Program-made: the position numbers and the translations under genes
The notes under the pieces: model-generated
Seen by the model: the letters and a program-made list of their open reading frames with translations, nothing else
Told to the model about the DNA's origin: nothing
Databases searched by the model: none
From: DASZIT01 sp036264255
GTDB lineage: Bacteria; Actinomycetota; Acidimicrobiia; Acidimicrobiales; RAAP-2
DNA length: 64,000 nucleotides
Direction: 5' to 3'
NCBI GenBank assembly: GCA_036264255.1
Contig: DATARI010000143.1
Coordinates: 1 to 64,000 of the forward strand
In this document: piece after piece, positions 35,219 through 43,356 of the stretch
How the letters are laid out: the number at the start of each line of letters is the position of its first letter
How positions within the stretch are numbered: the first letter of the stretch is position 1

Positions 35219-35685
35219 CGCCCCGCCTTCCGAGCCGAGCGGAAGGCGATCAGGGCGTGGCGCCAGGTCACCAGACCGTCGAGGGCGCGCTGGGTGTCGG
35301 CCGGTTCGTCGAGGCAGCCGGCGATGTCGGCCAGTCGCTCCGCCACCGCGGCGTCGGCGGAGGTCAGGGCGGCCAGCCCGCTGTCGGTGAGGGAGTGGTC
35401 CACCCGCCGCCGGTCCGACTCGACCGCCCGGCGCTCGACCAGCCCCCGGGCCACCAGGCCGTCGATGATGGCGGTGATGCTGGGCGGCCGCACCGCCAAC
35501 CGCTCGGCCATGGCCGAGGAGAAGGACGGGCTCTCGTCCAGGAGCCCGAGCACCCGGTACTGGGGGAGCGACAGGTCCACCGACGTCAGGCCGATCTCGA
35601 CCTGCTTGGCCATCCACGCCGCGGTGCGGCCGACCGTCTGGCGCTCTCGGGCTTGGGCGCGGTCGCCTACTACTTTGGAACTCAC
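35215..35685 (-). CDS. MarR-family transcriptional regulator of the ABC exporter operon
   Basis: 156 residues. The winged helix-turn-helix is seen in LSLPQYRVLGLLDE, AERLAVRPPSITAIIDGLVARGLVER and the wing ESDRRRVDHSLTDSG. It is the first gene of a three-gene operon with the two ABC exporter subunits, overlapping the first by ATGA. MarR proteins typically bind a short palindrome in their own promoter and release it on binding a ligand. A perfect palindrome touches its GTG start (35685), which fits autoregulation. No other start is in frame nearby. Confidence 0.88.
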   Translation of the reverse strand: MSSKVVGDRAQARERQTVGRTAAWMAKQVEIGLTSVDLSLPQYRVLGLLDESPSFSSAMAERLAVRPPSITAIIDGLVARGLVERRAVESDRRRVDHSLTDSGLAALTSADAAVAERLADIAGCLDEPADTQRALDGLVTWRHALIAFRSARKAGR

Positions 35686-35698
35686 ATAGTTAGACTAT
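35686..35698. promoter_or_regulatory. Operator-like palindrome at the MarR start
   Basis: ATAGT-TAG-ACTAT, a perfect 5-3-5 inverted repeat in an AT-rich island directly adjoining the GTG start codon of the marR gene. Its position and AT content, unusual in this GC-rich region, suggest the regulator's own binding site. Confidence 0.55.
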
Positions 35699-35756
35699 CG
35701 AATGATCCTCCGGCCCCAACCGCCCCGAGGGGGGACCGGAATCGAACGGACGGCGT

Positions 35757-37202
35757 CTAGGAGACGAGCCCGGCGGTGCTGATGTTGAGGCCGTCGGCCG
35801 TCCGCGAGCGGTGCACCACCTGGAGTTCGGAGAACTCGGCCAGGCCCCAGGGCCCGTTCTCGACCCCGATGCCGCTCCACTTGAAGCCCCCGAAGGGCTG
35901 GGCCGGACCCAGGGCGAGATGGGTGTTCACCCAGGCGGTCCCGCATTCGAGCTGGCCGGCCACCTCGGCGGCCCGGTCGGCGTCCGGGCCCCAGACCGAC
36001 CCGGAGAGGCCGAAGTGGGTGGCGTTGGCCCGATCGACCGCGTCGTTGACGTCGCGGTAGGAGACGACCGGCAGGGCCGGACCGAATTGTTCCTCGTCGA
36101 CGATCCGGGTGCCGTCGGTGAGCCCGGCGAGGATGGTGGGTTCGAAGAAGTAGCCAGGACGGTCCATCGCGTGGCCCCCGGTCACCGCTCGGGCCCCACC
36201 GGTGATGGCATCGGCCACCAGCTCCTTCACCCGCTCGAACTGCGGGGCGTTGTTGATCGGGCCCAGCTGGGTGTCGGGCTCGGTCCCGTCACCGACCCGG
36301 GTCGCGGAGGCGTGGGAGGCGAGGGCGTCGACGACGTCGTCGTAGAGGGCCTCGGGCACGTAGACCCGCTTGATGGCCGAGCACACCTGGCCGTTGTTGT
36401 TGAAGGCGCCGGCGAAGATGGCCTTGGCCACCCAGGCGGGATCGGCACCGTCGAGCACGATGGCCGGATCGTTGCCGCCGAGCTCGAGGGTCACCCGCTT
36501 GAGGTCGGGGGCGGCCGACTGGGCCACCTTCTTGCCCGTCTCGATGGAGCCGGTGAAGCTGATCTTGCGGGGCACCGGATGGCTGGTCATCCACGCCCCC
36601 AGGTCGTCGCCGCCGCTGACCACGTTGAGGACCCCGGGGGGGAGCGCCGAGCGCAGCAACTCCACCGTTTTCAGGGTGGCGAGCGGGGTGAAGGGCGACG
36701 GCTTGAGGACCATGGTGTTGCCGGCCAGGAGGGCGGGGGCGATCTTCCAGAAGGCCAGGGTCAGCGGGAAGTTCCAGGGGGTGATGGCCGCCACCACGCC
36801 GAGCGGGCGACGGACCACGTCGACCAGGGCGTCGGCATCGTCCTGGATGGTCTGGGGCGGAGTCTCGAGGTTGGCGAAGTACTGGCACCAGATGGCGGCG
36901 GCGAAGACCTCGATATTGGCCTCGCCGAGCGGCTTCCCCTGTTCGGCGGTCAGCACCGGGGCGATCTCCCCGGCCGACGCCAATAGGACATCGGCCATCG
37001 CCAGCAGCGCCGCCCGCCGGGCGGACTCATCGGACTTCCAGTCCCGATAAGCCTTGGCCGCCGAATCGAAGGCGGCATCCAGCTGGGTGCGGCTGCACTC
37101 GGGAGCGTGGGCGAAGACCTCGCCGGTAGCCGGGTTGTGCACGCCGAAGGACTCTCCGGCTGGGACGGAATCGCCCCCGATGGTCATGACGAAGTCGGAC
37201 AT
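35757..37202 (-). CDS. NAD(P)-dependent aldehyde dehydrogenase
   Basis: 481 residues. It oxidises an aldehyde to a carboxylate. The catalytic Cys is in NNNGQVCSAIKR, the general-base Glu in TLELGGND and the oxyanion Asn in ITPWNFPL. FTGSIETGKK is the nucleotide-binding loop and EEQFGPALPV the C-terminal motif. The sequence resembles the aminobutyraldehyde and succinate-semialdehyde dehydrogenase group (QTIQDDADALVDVVRRPLGV), but the substrate is not fixed. It starts at ATG 37202 and is divergent from the phospholipase gene across 228 bases. An association with the alcohol dehydrogenase far downstream is not supported by position. Confidence 0.88.
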   Translation of the reverse strand: MSDFVMTIGGDSVPAGESFGVHNPATGEVFAHAPECSRTQLDAAFDSAAKAYRDWKSDESARRAALLAMADVLLASAGEIAPVLTAEQGKPLGEANIEVFAAAIWCQYFANLETPPQTIQDDADALVDVVRRPLGVVAAITPWNFPLTLAFWKIAPALLAGNTMVLKPSPFTPLATLKTVELLRSALPPGVLNVVSGGDDLGAWMTSHPVPRKISFTGSIETGKKVAQSAAPDLKRVTLELGGNDPAIVLDGADPAWVAKAIFAGAFNNNGQVCSAIKRVYVPEALYDDVVDALASHASATRVGDGTEPDTQLGPINNAPQFERVKELVADAITGGARAVTGGHAMDRPGYFFEPTILAGLTDGTRIVDEEQFGPALPVVSYRDVNDAVDRANATHFGLSGSVWGPDADRAAEVAGQLECGTAWVNTHLALGPAQPFGGFKWSGIGVENGPWGLAEFSELQVVHRSRTADGLNISTAGLVS

Positions 37203-37365
37203 GGTGCCCCCAAATGGCTCGTAGGTTCCGGGTTGTCCCCGAAAGGCAGCTAAGACTCCTCCGACCGGGTTGTCAAGGTGGCGGCGATCGCCGAAGCCGG
37301 GAGCGCGTACCGCCTGTCATCGTCGAGCCGCGACCCACCTGGTCACAGGGGTCCAGTTGCGCGAC

Positions 37366-37398
37366 GTTCACTTTCCGGTCACGCTCCTGTCACGCGAT
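37366..37398 (+). promoter_or_regulatory. PHO-box-like triple 11-base direct repeat
   Basis: Three contiguous 11-base units, GTTCACTTTCC, GGTCACGCTCC and TGTCACGCGAT, each carrying a (G)TCAC core at the same position. Direct repeats of 11 bases with consensus GTTCACC are the known PhoP-binding sites of Streptomyces. They end 32 bases before the GTG of a secreted phosphoesterase, a typical phosphate-starvation target. A possible -10 (TACAGA) is at 37416-37421. Confidence 0.5.
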
Positions 37399-37430
37399 TC
37401 CCGGCCGACGCCGGGTACAGAGGGGGGACC

Positions 37431-39005
37431 GTGGGGGAAAGCTCAAATCCGAGGCGGCCCGGGGCTCCCTTCGATCGACGGATCTTCCTCGGGGGTGCGT
37501 TGGCCACCGGGGCGGGATTGTTGGCCGCCGCCTGCGGATCCTCTCCGACGGTGTCCAACGCCACCACCACCGCCCCGGCGGGGTCCGACCTCGGCGCCAT
37601 CGAACACGTGGTGTTCCTGATGCAGGAGAACCGGTCGTTCGACCACTATTTCGGTGCCTACAAGGGGGTGCGCGGCTTCGACGACCATCCGGCCGGCAAC
37701 CTCGGAGCCTTCTCCCAGCCGTTCCCCGGCAACACCTCCCGATCCCCGGTCGGTCGGCAACTCCCGTTCCACCTGGATGTGGCCTCGGGGATGGGGGAGT
37801 GCACCCACGACCTGAGCCACGATTGGCTCCCGCAGCATCTCTGCCGGGCCAACGGGTCGATGGACGGCTTCGTCTCGACCCACACCTCGGCGAAGTACGA
37901 AGGACCCTCCAACGGGCTCATCACCATGGGGTACCACACCCGCGCCGACATCCCCTACCACTACGCCCTGGCTGACGCCTTCACCATCTGCGACGCCTAT
38001 CACGCGTCGGTGATGGGTCCGACCCATCCCAATCGGCTGGTGTCGATGTCCGGCACCATCGACCCCACCGGCGCCCATGGCGGTCCGGTGGTGATCACCA
38101 ACCCGCTGCCCGAGGCCCGCTTCAGCGTCAACTGGCCGACCATGCCCGAGGTCCTGGAGGACGCCGGCGTGTCGTGGAAGGTGTACTCCCCGCCGGGGGA
38201 CGCCTACCGGGTGGAGTCACCCGAGGTGATGCTGGTCTCCGACGCCATCCTCCCGTACTTCTCGCAGTACTCGAGCCCGACGTCGGCGCTCTACCAAAAG
38301 GCGTTCCTCCCCATCTTTCCCAACGACTTCGCCCAGGATGTCCGGTCGGGGAACCTGCCCAAGGTGTCGTGGCTCATCCCCCCGCTGGGCTACGACGAGC
38401 ACCCGCCGGCGCCGCCGGCCCTCGGGGCCGCCTTCATCGATCAAGCCCTCCAGACCCTCATCGCCAACCCTGAGGTGTGGTCGAAGACCGTTCTTTTCGT
38501 CATGTACGACGAGAACGACGGGCTCTTCGACCACGTGCCACCTCCCACCCCGCCCGCCGGCACCGCCGGCGAGTTCCTGACGGCGAGCCCCCTCCCGGCT
38601 GGCGCCCAAGGCGTGAACGGTCCGATCGGCCTCGGCTTCCGGGTTCCGATGCTGGTGGTGTCACCGTTCAGCCGGGGCGGCTATGTCTCATCGGAGGTGT
38701 TCGACCACACTTCTCAGTTGCGTTTCCTGGAGGAGCGGTTCGGGGTGAAGGCCCCGAACATCTCCGCCTGGCGGCGGAAGACCGTGGGCGACTTGACCTC
38801 GACGTTGCAGATGAGCAGGCCCGACACCAGTCGACCGAACCTCCCGTCCACCGCCGGCGACACGGTGGCGGCGGTGACCGCCGAGGGCTGTCAGGCGTCG
38901 GACATCACCGAGACGGACGGGAGTCAGCCTCCCTATCCGATGGCGGCCATCCAGGTCATGCCGACCCAGGAACCCGGGGTGGCCAAGCGGGTGCCGGTGG
39001 GCTGA
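37431..39005 (+). CDS. Secreted phospholipase C / acid phosphatase-type phosphoesterase
   Basis: 524 residues. The N-terminus DRRIFLGGALATGAGLLAAAC combines a twin-Arg-like export signal with a lipobox, so Cys35 may be lipidated and the enzyme exported folded. The catalytic domain begins IEHVVFLMQENRSFDHYFG, with the nucleophile region and metal ligands typical of the bacterial phospholipase C/AcpA group. Later motifs include MGPTHPNRL, VMYDENDGLFDHVPPP and PFSRGGYV. It would cleave phosphodiesters or phosphomonoesters outside the cell. The GTG at 37431 follows AGAGGGGGGACC. A PHO-box-like repeat lies upstream. Whether it acts on phospholipids or other phosphate esters cannot be decided. Confidence 0.87.
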   Translation: MGESSNPRRPGAPFDRRIFLGGALATGAGLLAAACGSSPTVSNATTTAPAGSDLGAIEHVVFLMQENRSFDHYFGAYKGVRGFDDHPAGNLGAFSQPFPGNTSRSPVGRQLPFHLDVASGMGECTHDLSHDWLPQHLCRANGSMDGFVSTHTSAKYEGPSNGLITMGYHTRADIPYHYALADAFTICDAYHASVMGPTHPNRLVSMSGTIDPTGAHGGPVVITNPLPEARFSVNWPTMPEVLEDAGVSWKVYSPPGDAYRVESPEVMLVSDAILPYFSQYSSPTSALYQKAFLPIFPNDFAQDVRSGNLPKVSWLIPPLGYDEHPPAPPALGAAFIDQALQTLIANPEVWSKTVLFVMYDENDGLFDHVPPPTPPAGTAGEFLTASPLPAGAQGVNGPIGLGFRVPMLVVSPFSRGGYVSSEVFDHTSQLRFLEERFGVKAPNISAWRRKTVGDLTSTLQMSRPDTSRPNLPSTAGDTVAAVTAEGCQASDITETDGSQPPYPMAAIQVMPTQEPGVAKRVPVG

Positions 39006-39051
39006 TGGCGCGCCACTAGATACGGGAACGGCCGGTGGCTACCATGAGCGA

Positions 39052-39291
39052 ATGGACGCGGTCAGCGACGGTCCGGCCAGTTTTGCCACCGATATCAAGC
39101 CGCTGTTCCGGGAACGCGACCAGGAGTCCATGAGTCGGCACTTCGACCTCTGGTCCTACGACGACGTCCGTGGCCATGCTTCCGACATCCTCGACCGGGT
39201 GCAGAACGGGACCATGCCGTGCGACGGTGCCTGGCCTCCGGAGCGGGTGCAGGTGTTCCGGGAATGGGTCGACTCCGGCATGGCGCCCTAA
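39052..39291 (+). CDS. Small conserved protein of unknown function, 79 residues
   Basis: A 79-residue acidic, cytoplasmic protein with no signal or helix hairpin. It reads FATDIKPLFRERDQESM, then HFDLWSYDDVRGHA, and DRVQNGTMPCDGAWPPERV, ending with a WVDSG motif. I recall small proteins with the same FATDIKPLF and MPCDGAWP blocks in many bacteria, but no function is assigned. The single Cys in MPCDG and the Trp/Asp-rich layout could suggest ligand binding. It starts 46 bases after the phosphoesterase stop and may be co-transcribed with it. Confidence 0.7.
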   Translation: MDAVSDGPASFATDIKPLFRERDQESMSRHFDLWSYDDVRGHASDILDRVQNGTMPCDGAWPPERVQVFREWVDSGMAP

Positions 39292-39335
39292 GCCCGTTGT
39301 TCTGAATCGCCGGTCGGCGTCCGCCCCGACCGCCC

Positions 39336-41561
39336 TCAGACGGGGAGGGGGTCCGGCTCGGGCTGGCTGGGCTCGACGGCGGGCTCCGGTGGCGCCGGCT
39401 CTCCCGCCGAAAGATGGGGGAGCACCCGGTCGAGCCAGTGGGGGAACCACCAGTTGGCTTTCCCGAACAGGAACATCAGCGCCGGGACGATGGTCATCCG
39501 GATGATCACCGCGTCGATGAGGATCCCCGCCGCCAATCCGAGCCCGAACTCCTTGATGACCCGCTCTCCCCCGAACATGAACGAGCCGAAGACCAGGATC
39601 ATGATGAGAGCGGCGGCCGAGATGGTCTTGCCGGTGGCGGCCAACCCTTTCCGCACCGCTTCCCGACTGTCGCCACACTTGATCCACTCCTCGTGGATGC
39701 GGCTGACCAGGAAGACCTCGTAGTCCATCGAGAGCCCGAAGAGGATGGCGAACAGCATGACCGGCAGGAAGGACTCCACCGGCCCGGCTCGATTGACCCC
39801 GAAGATGGCGCTCAGCCAACCCCACTGGAACACCGCCACCAGCACCCCGAAGGCGGCGCCGATGGACAGAAGGTTCATCACCGCGGCGGTGAGCGGGATG
39901 ACCACGCTTCGGAACACCGCCGCCAACAGCAGGAACGAGAGGATGACCACGAGGCCGATGAACAGCGGAAGCTTGGACGTCAGCACCCGCGAGAAGTCGG
40001 CGAAGATGGCGGTCGTGCCTCCCACGTAGACAGCCAGGTTCGATCCCGGGGGCACCGCCCGCGGGAGGGTCTGGGTCCGGAGCTGGTTGATCAGGGTGGC
40101 GGTGGCCGAGTCCTGGGGAGCCGACGCCGGATACACCTGGATGAGCGCCACCTGGGTGCCGTCCTTGGCCGGGAAGATGACCGGGGCCGCCACTTGGGCC
40201 ACGTCGGGCTGGGACTTCACGTCAGCGGCGATCTGGTCGATGACCTGGGTGTTGGCCGTACCGGGGTTGACGGTGACCAGCTGCAACGGACCGTTGAAGC
40301 CGGGGCCGAAGCCCTTGGCCAACAGGTCGAAGGCCTGCCGGGTGGTGGTTGTCGTCGCGTCGTTGCCCTGATCCGAGTTCCCCAGGCGGAGTGAGAAGAA
40401 CGGCAGGGCGATCAGCACGATGGCGACCAGGGCGAGGATGGCCGGGAGCCCCGAATGGCGCTGGATCAATCCGGCGTACCGCGGCCAGAAGCCGGTGTTG
40501 CCACTCCCGACCACCCGGGGGCCGGTGGTGGCCAGTTCGCGCTTCTGCTTCCGGCTCAGTACCTTCGGTCCGATGAACCCGAGGAAGGCGGGAAGCAGGG
40601 TGAGGGCGGCCAACATGGTGAAGGCCACCCCGATGGCCGCGGCCACCGCCAGGCCGTAGAGGAAGGTCACCCCGAGGGCGAACATGCCGAGCAGGGCGAT
40701 ACAGACGATGATGCCGGCGAACAGGACGGCCCGTCCGGAAGTGTTCACCGCGTTGACGATCGACGACTCGGTGTCGTTGCCGGCGATCAGCCCTTGTCTA
40801 TGCCGGGTCACGATGAAGAGCGCGTAGTCGACGCCCACCCCCAGCCCGATGAGGGCGACCAGCTCCACCGAGAACTGGGGCATCTTCAACAGGTGGCTCA
40901 AGAGGCCGATGAGGCCGATGGCGGTGCCGAGGGAGGCGAGAGCCGATATCAACGGAAGGGCCATGGCGAACCCGGAGCGGAAGATGAAGGCGAGGACCAT
41001 GGCGGCCAGGAAGACACCCAGCAGCGTGCTTATCCCCCCGAAGGAGGTCGGGTTCGAGGCCTCGGCCAGCTGGCCGGCCACCGCCACCTGGAGGTCCGGT
41101 CCTTGGGCGGTCTTGGCCGCCGACACGAACTGCTTGGCCAGCGTGGTGTTGTTCCCCAGGTTCTCCTGGTTGAACGTCACGGTGACGAAGCCGATGGTGC
41201 CGTCCGGGCTGACGTGGCTGGAGGCGGCGGACGACCACTCGGCCGGCGAGAAGTTGGAAACGTGGGGGACGGTGCCGACCTTGGCGATCATCTGGTTCAC
41301 CGCCGCCACCACGCTCGGGTCGGTGACCTTGGTGCCGCCGGTGGCCTGGAACACGACCTGCTCGCTGTCGCCCGACTGCTTGGGCGCCGCCGACTGGAGG
41401 AGGGAGAGCGCCTGAGTCGACTCGGTGTGGGGCAGGGTGAAGCTGTTCGAGTAGGCGGTCCCGACCGCGTTGGAGAGTGCCGACACCCCGATCAGGGCGA
41501 CCAGCCAGAACAGGAGCACCCAGCGGCGATGGCGGACGCACCAAGTAGCGAGCGATTGCAT
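39336..41561 (-). CDS. MMPL-family RND transporter
   Basis: 741 residues with about 11-12 membrane helices in two halves, each with a large extracytoplasmic loop. The first helix is RHRRWVLLFWLVALIGV. The family motif GLGVGVDYALFIVTRH is near residue 255 and GLSMDYEVFLVSRI near 615, each carrying the Asp-Tyr pair used for proton coupling. The C-terminus is Pro/Glu-rich and soluble. MMPL proteins export lipids, siderophores or drugs. The ATG 41561 is preceded by AAGGAAATCC. It is divergent from the tyrosine phosphatase gene, and no regulator is adjacent. Confidence 0.9.
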   Translation of the reverse strand: MQSLATWCVRHRRWVLLFWLVALIGVSALSNAVGTAYSNSFTLPHTESTQALSLLQSAAPKQSGDSEQVVFQATGGTKVTDPSVVAAVNQMIAKVGTVPHVSNFSPAEWSSAASSHVSPDGTIGFVTVTFNQENLGNNTTLAKQFVSAAKTAQGPDLQVAVAGQLAEASNPTSFGGISTLLGVFLAAMVLAFIFRSGFAMALPLISALASLGTAIGLIGLLSHLLKMPQFSVELVALIGLGVGVDYALFIVTRHRQGLIAGNDTESSIVNAVNTSGRAVLFAGIIVCIALLGMFALGVTFLYGLAVAAAIGVAFTMLAALTLLPAFLGFIGPKVLSRKQKRELATTGPRVVGSGNTGFWPRYAGLIQRHSGLPAILALVAIVLIALPFFSLRLGNSDQGNDATTTTTRQAFDLLAKGFGPGFNGPLQLVTVNPGTANTQVIDQIAADVKSQPDVAQVAAPVIFPAKDGTQVALIQVYPASAPQDSATATLINQLRTQTLPRAVPPGSNLAVYVGGTTAIFADFSRVLTSKLPLFIGLVVILSFLLLAAVFRSVVIPLTAAVMNLLSIGAAFGVLVAVFQWGWLSAIFGVNRAGPVESFLPVMLFAILFGLSMDYEVFLVSRIHEEWIKCGDSREAVRKGLAATGKTISAAALIMILVFGSFMFGGERVIKEFGLGLAAGILIDAVIIRMTIVPALMFLFGKANWWFPHWLDRVLPHLSAGEPAPPEPAVEPSQPEPDPLPV

Positions 41562-41587
41562 GGGGGAGGATTTCCTTACGGTTGTGG

Positions 41588-41600
41588 TCCGGTAACCGGA
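41588..41600. promoter_or_regulatory. Palindrome upstream of the MMPL gene
   Basis: TCCGGT-A-ACCGGA, a perfect 13-base dyad with a single central base, 27-39 bases upstream of the MMPL start. It could be the site of a TetR- or GntR-type repressor encoded elsewhere. Confidence 0.4.
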
Positions 41601-41756
41601 TGATGATCTGCGGGGGATACAGCGGCGGGGGCGAGTCGTTCACCGAGCCGGCCCCGTGTGCAGATGCAAGGGCTGCCCTCTGGTCCGAAAGCTCGCCCCG
41701 CGCGGCTTGTGCAGCCGTGATGTTACTAGAGCCACCGGGGGAGCGACATTCGAGCC

Positions 41757-42542
41757 GTGACGGGTCAGCGGGTGGACCATGATGACCGGGTGGACGATCC
41801 CGAACGACTCCTGCCCCTCACCGGCGCCTTCAATTTCCGAGATCTCGGTGGCTACCCCGCCGATGGAGGCCAGGTCACCAAGCCTGGCCAGTTGTTCCGG
41901 AGTGACGGGCTCCACCGGCTGACCGACGCCGATGTCGGCCTCCTCCGGTCGATCGGCCTCCGCACCATCATCGACCTTCGGACCCCGGGGGAGGTGGAGC
42001 ACACCGGCCGGGGATTGCTGGGGAACGAAGCCATCGCCTACCACCACCTGGCCGTGGTGCAACGGAGCCAGGGTGAAGCGGTCGGCGCACCGGCCCCCGC
42101 CGGTGACGATCTGGCCGAACGGTACCTCTGGTACCTCGACACCGGGCGGGAGGCGCTGGTCACCGCCCTCGGTCTGGTGGCCTCGAAGTCCAATCACCCG
42201 CTCGTCTTCCACTGCACCGCCGGCAAGGACCGCACCGGGGTGCTGGCCGCCCTGGTGCTGGACATCCTCGGGGTCGAGCGCGAGACCATCGTGGCCGACT
42301 ACGTCATCACCGCCGACCGGTTGGAGCTCATCGTGGATCGCATCCGCAACGATCCGACCTACTCGGCGGGGATGGCCAAGGTGCCTGCCTCTCGTTTCAC
42401 CGTCGAGGCCGCCACCATGGAGCGGTTCCTCGAAGGGCTCCAGGCCGGCTTCGGGGGTGCCCGGGCCTGGGCGGTCGGCGCCGGGGTGGCTCCCGATGCC
42501 CTCGACCGGATGCGGTCCGACCTGCTCGAACCGGCCGGCTGA
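41757..42542 (+). CDS. Tyrosine/serine protein phosphatase (MptpB-like)
   Basis: 261 residues. The signature P-loop is HCTAGKDRTG with nucleophile Cys153 and Arg159 (CX5R), in the variant seen in MptpB-like dual-specificity and phosphoinositide phosphatases. The N-terminal NFRDLGGYPADGG and GQLFRSDGLHRLTDADVGLL, and TIIDLRTPGEVE, are characteristic of the family. No signal peptide is seen, though MptpB-type enzymes can be secreted by other routes. The GTG at 41757 lies about 11 bases after GGGGGAG. The target protein or lipid is unknown. Confidence 0.88.
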   Translation: MTGQRVDHDDRVDDPERLLPLTGAFNFRDLGGYPADGGQVTKPGQLFRSDGLHRLTDADVGLLRSIGLRTIIDLRTPGEVEHTGRGLLGNEAIAYHHLAVVQRSQGEAVGAPAPAGDDLAERYLWYLDTGREALVTALGLVASKSNHPLVFHCTAGKDRTGVLAALVLDILGVERETIVADYVITADRLELIVDRIRNDPTYSAGMAKVPASRFTVEAATMERFLEGLQAGFGGARAWAVGAGVAPDALDRMRSDLLEPAG

Positions 42543-42687
42543 CCCGGGCCGGCGGCAGGGGATTCGTCGGGGTCGCCGGCGGACTTGGCCCGGCCCGGCG
42601 TCGGGTCCGGCGCGGGAATGGGTAGCGATATGGGAGAGACTGGTGGTGAGCCACGGGGCCCAGCCCGGCGGTTCGAAGGAGGCAGTC

Positions 42688-43356
42688 ATGCACCAAGTCG
42701 CCGATCTCGCCATCATCACGGTGGCCGCCGGACTGGTGGCTCTCGTCACCCTCGCCGGGGTGTTCACCTGGAGGATGGTTCGGAAGCTGCGGAAATGGCG
42801 GGCCCGTCTCGAGATGGTCCTGCCGAGATCGATCTCCAGGCCGGGGCCCGACATGGTGGCGTCCGCCTGGTCCGGCGCCTACCGGACCTCGCTGGCGGCC
42901 GGGGCCCTGGTGCGAACCGGGAGTCGGCGGGAGGCGATGTGGTTGCGTCGCGACCTCTGGTCCCACGTCAGCGCCGCCGAGGTGGCGGTCAAGACCGCCG
43001 CCGCCACCGGCACCCCGGTGGGCCAGCTTCCCCATCTCATCGGCCACCTTCGCGATCAGGCTCAGCGTCACGACCAGGTGCTGATCTTGGCCAGCAAGGG
43101 CGTCCCGGTGGTCGGATCGGCTGACGCCCGGGCGGAGACGGGCCGGATCATCGACCAGGCGAATGCGGTGTCGGCGGCGGTCGTCGATGCGGTGCGGGCT
43201 GACGCTGCCATCGATCACCGGCAGTTGGCGACCGCCATCGACCACGAGACCCGGTCGGTGGCCTACGGGGCCAGCCGGGTGCACTCGCTCATGGACGCCG
43301 CCCCCGGGCGGCGTTGGCTGCCACCGCCGCCAGACAGGCGGCTGCCAACCCGGTAA
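42688..43356 (+). CDS. Membrane-anchored protein of unknown function
   Basis: 222 residues. One N-terminal helix (IITVAAGLVALVTLAGVFTW) anchors the protein, followed by a strongly basic patch RMVRKLRKWRARLEM on the cytoplasmic side. The rest is Ala-rich and helical (AAEVAVKTAAATGTPV, AQRHDQVLILASKG, IIDQANAVSAAVVDAV), ending in a Pro/Arg tail. I do not recognise a family. The ATG at 42688 has an excellent ribosome site, AAGGAGG at a spacing of six. It overlaps the end of the convergent MFS gene by 68 bases. Confidence 0.65.
   Translation: MHQVADLAIITVAAGLVALVTLAGVFTWRMVRKLRKWRARLEMVLPRSISRPGPDMVASAWSGAYRTSLAAGALVRTGSRREAMWLRRDLWSHVSAAEVAVKTAAATGTPVGQLPHLIGHLRDQAQRHDQVLILASKGVPVVGSADARAETGRIIDQANAVSAAVVDAVRADAAIDHRQLATAIDHETRSVAYGASRVHSLMDAAPGRRWLPPPPDRRLPTR

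Noticed and set aside
35701..35756. tRNA-like T-loop (TTCGATTCC on the minus strand) between the MarR and aldehyde dehydrogenase genes
   Set aside because: The flanking arms do not form a 5-base T stem, and no anticodon arm, D arm or acceptor stem can be drawn.
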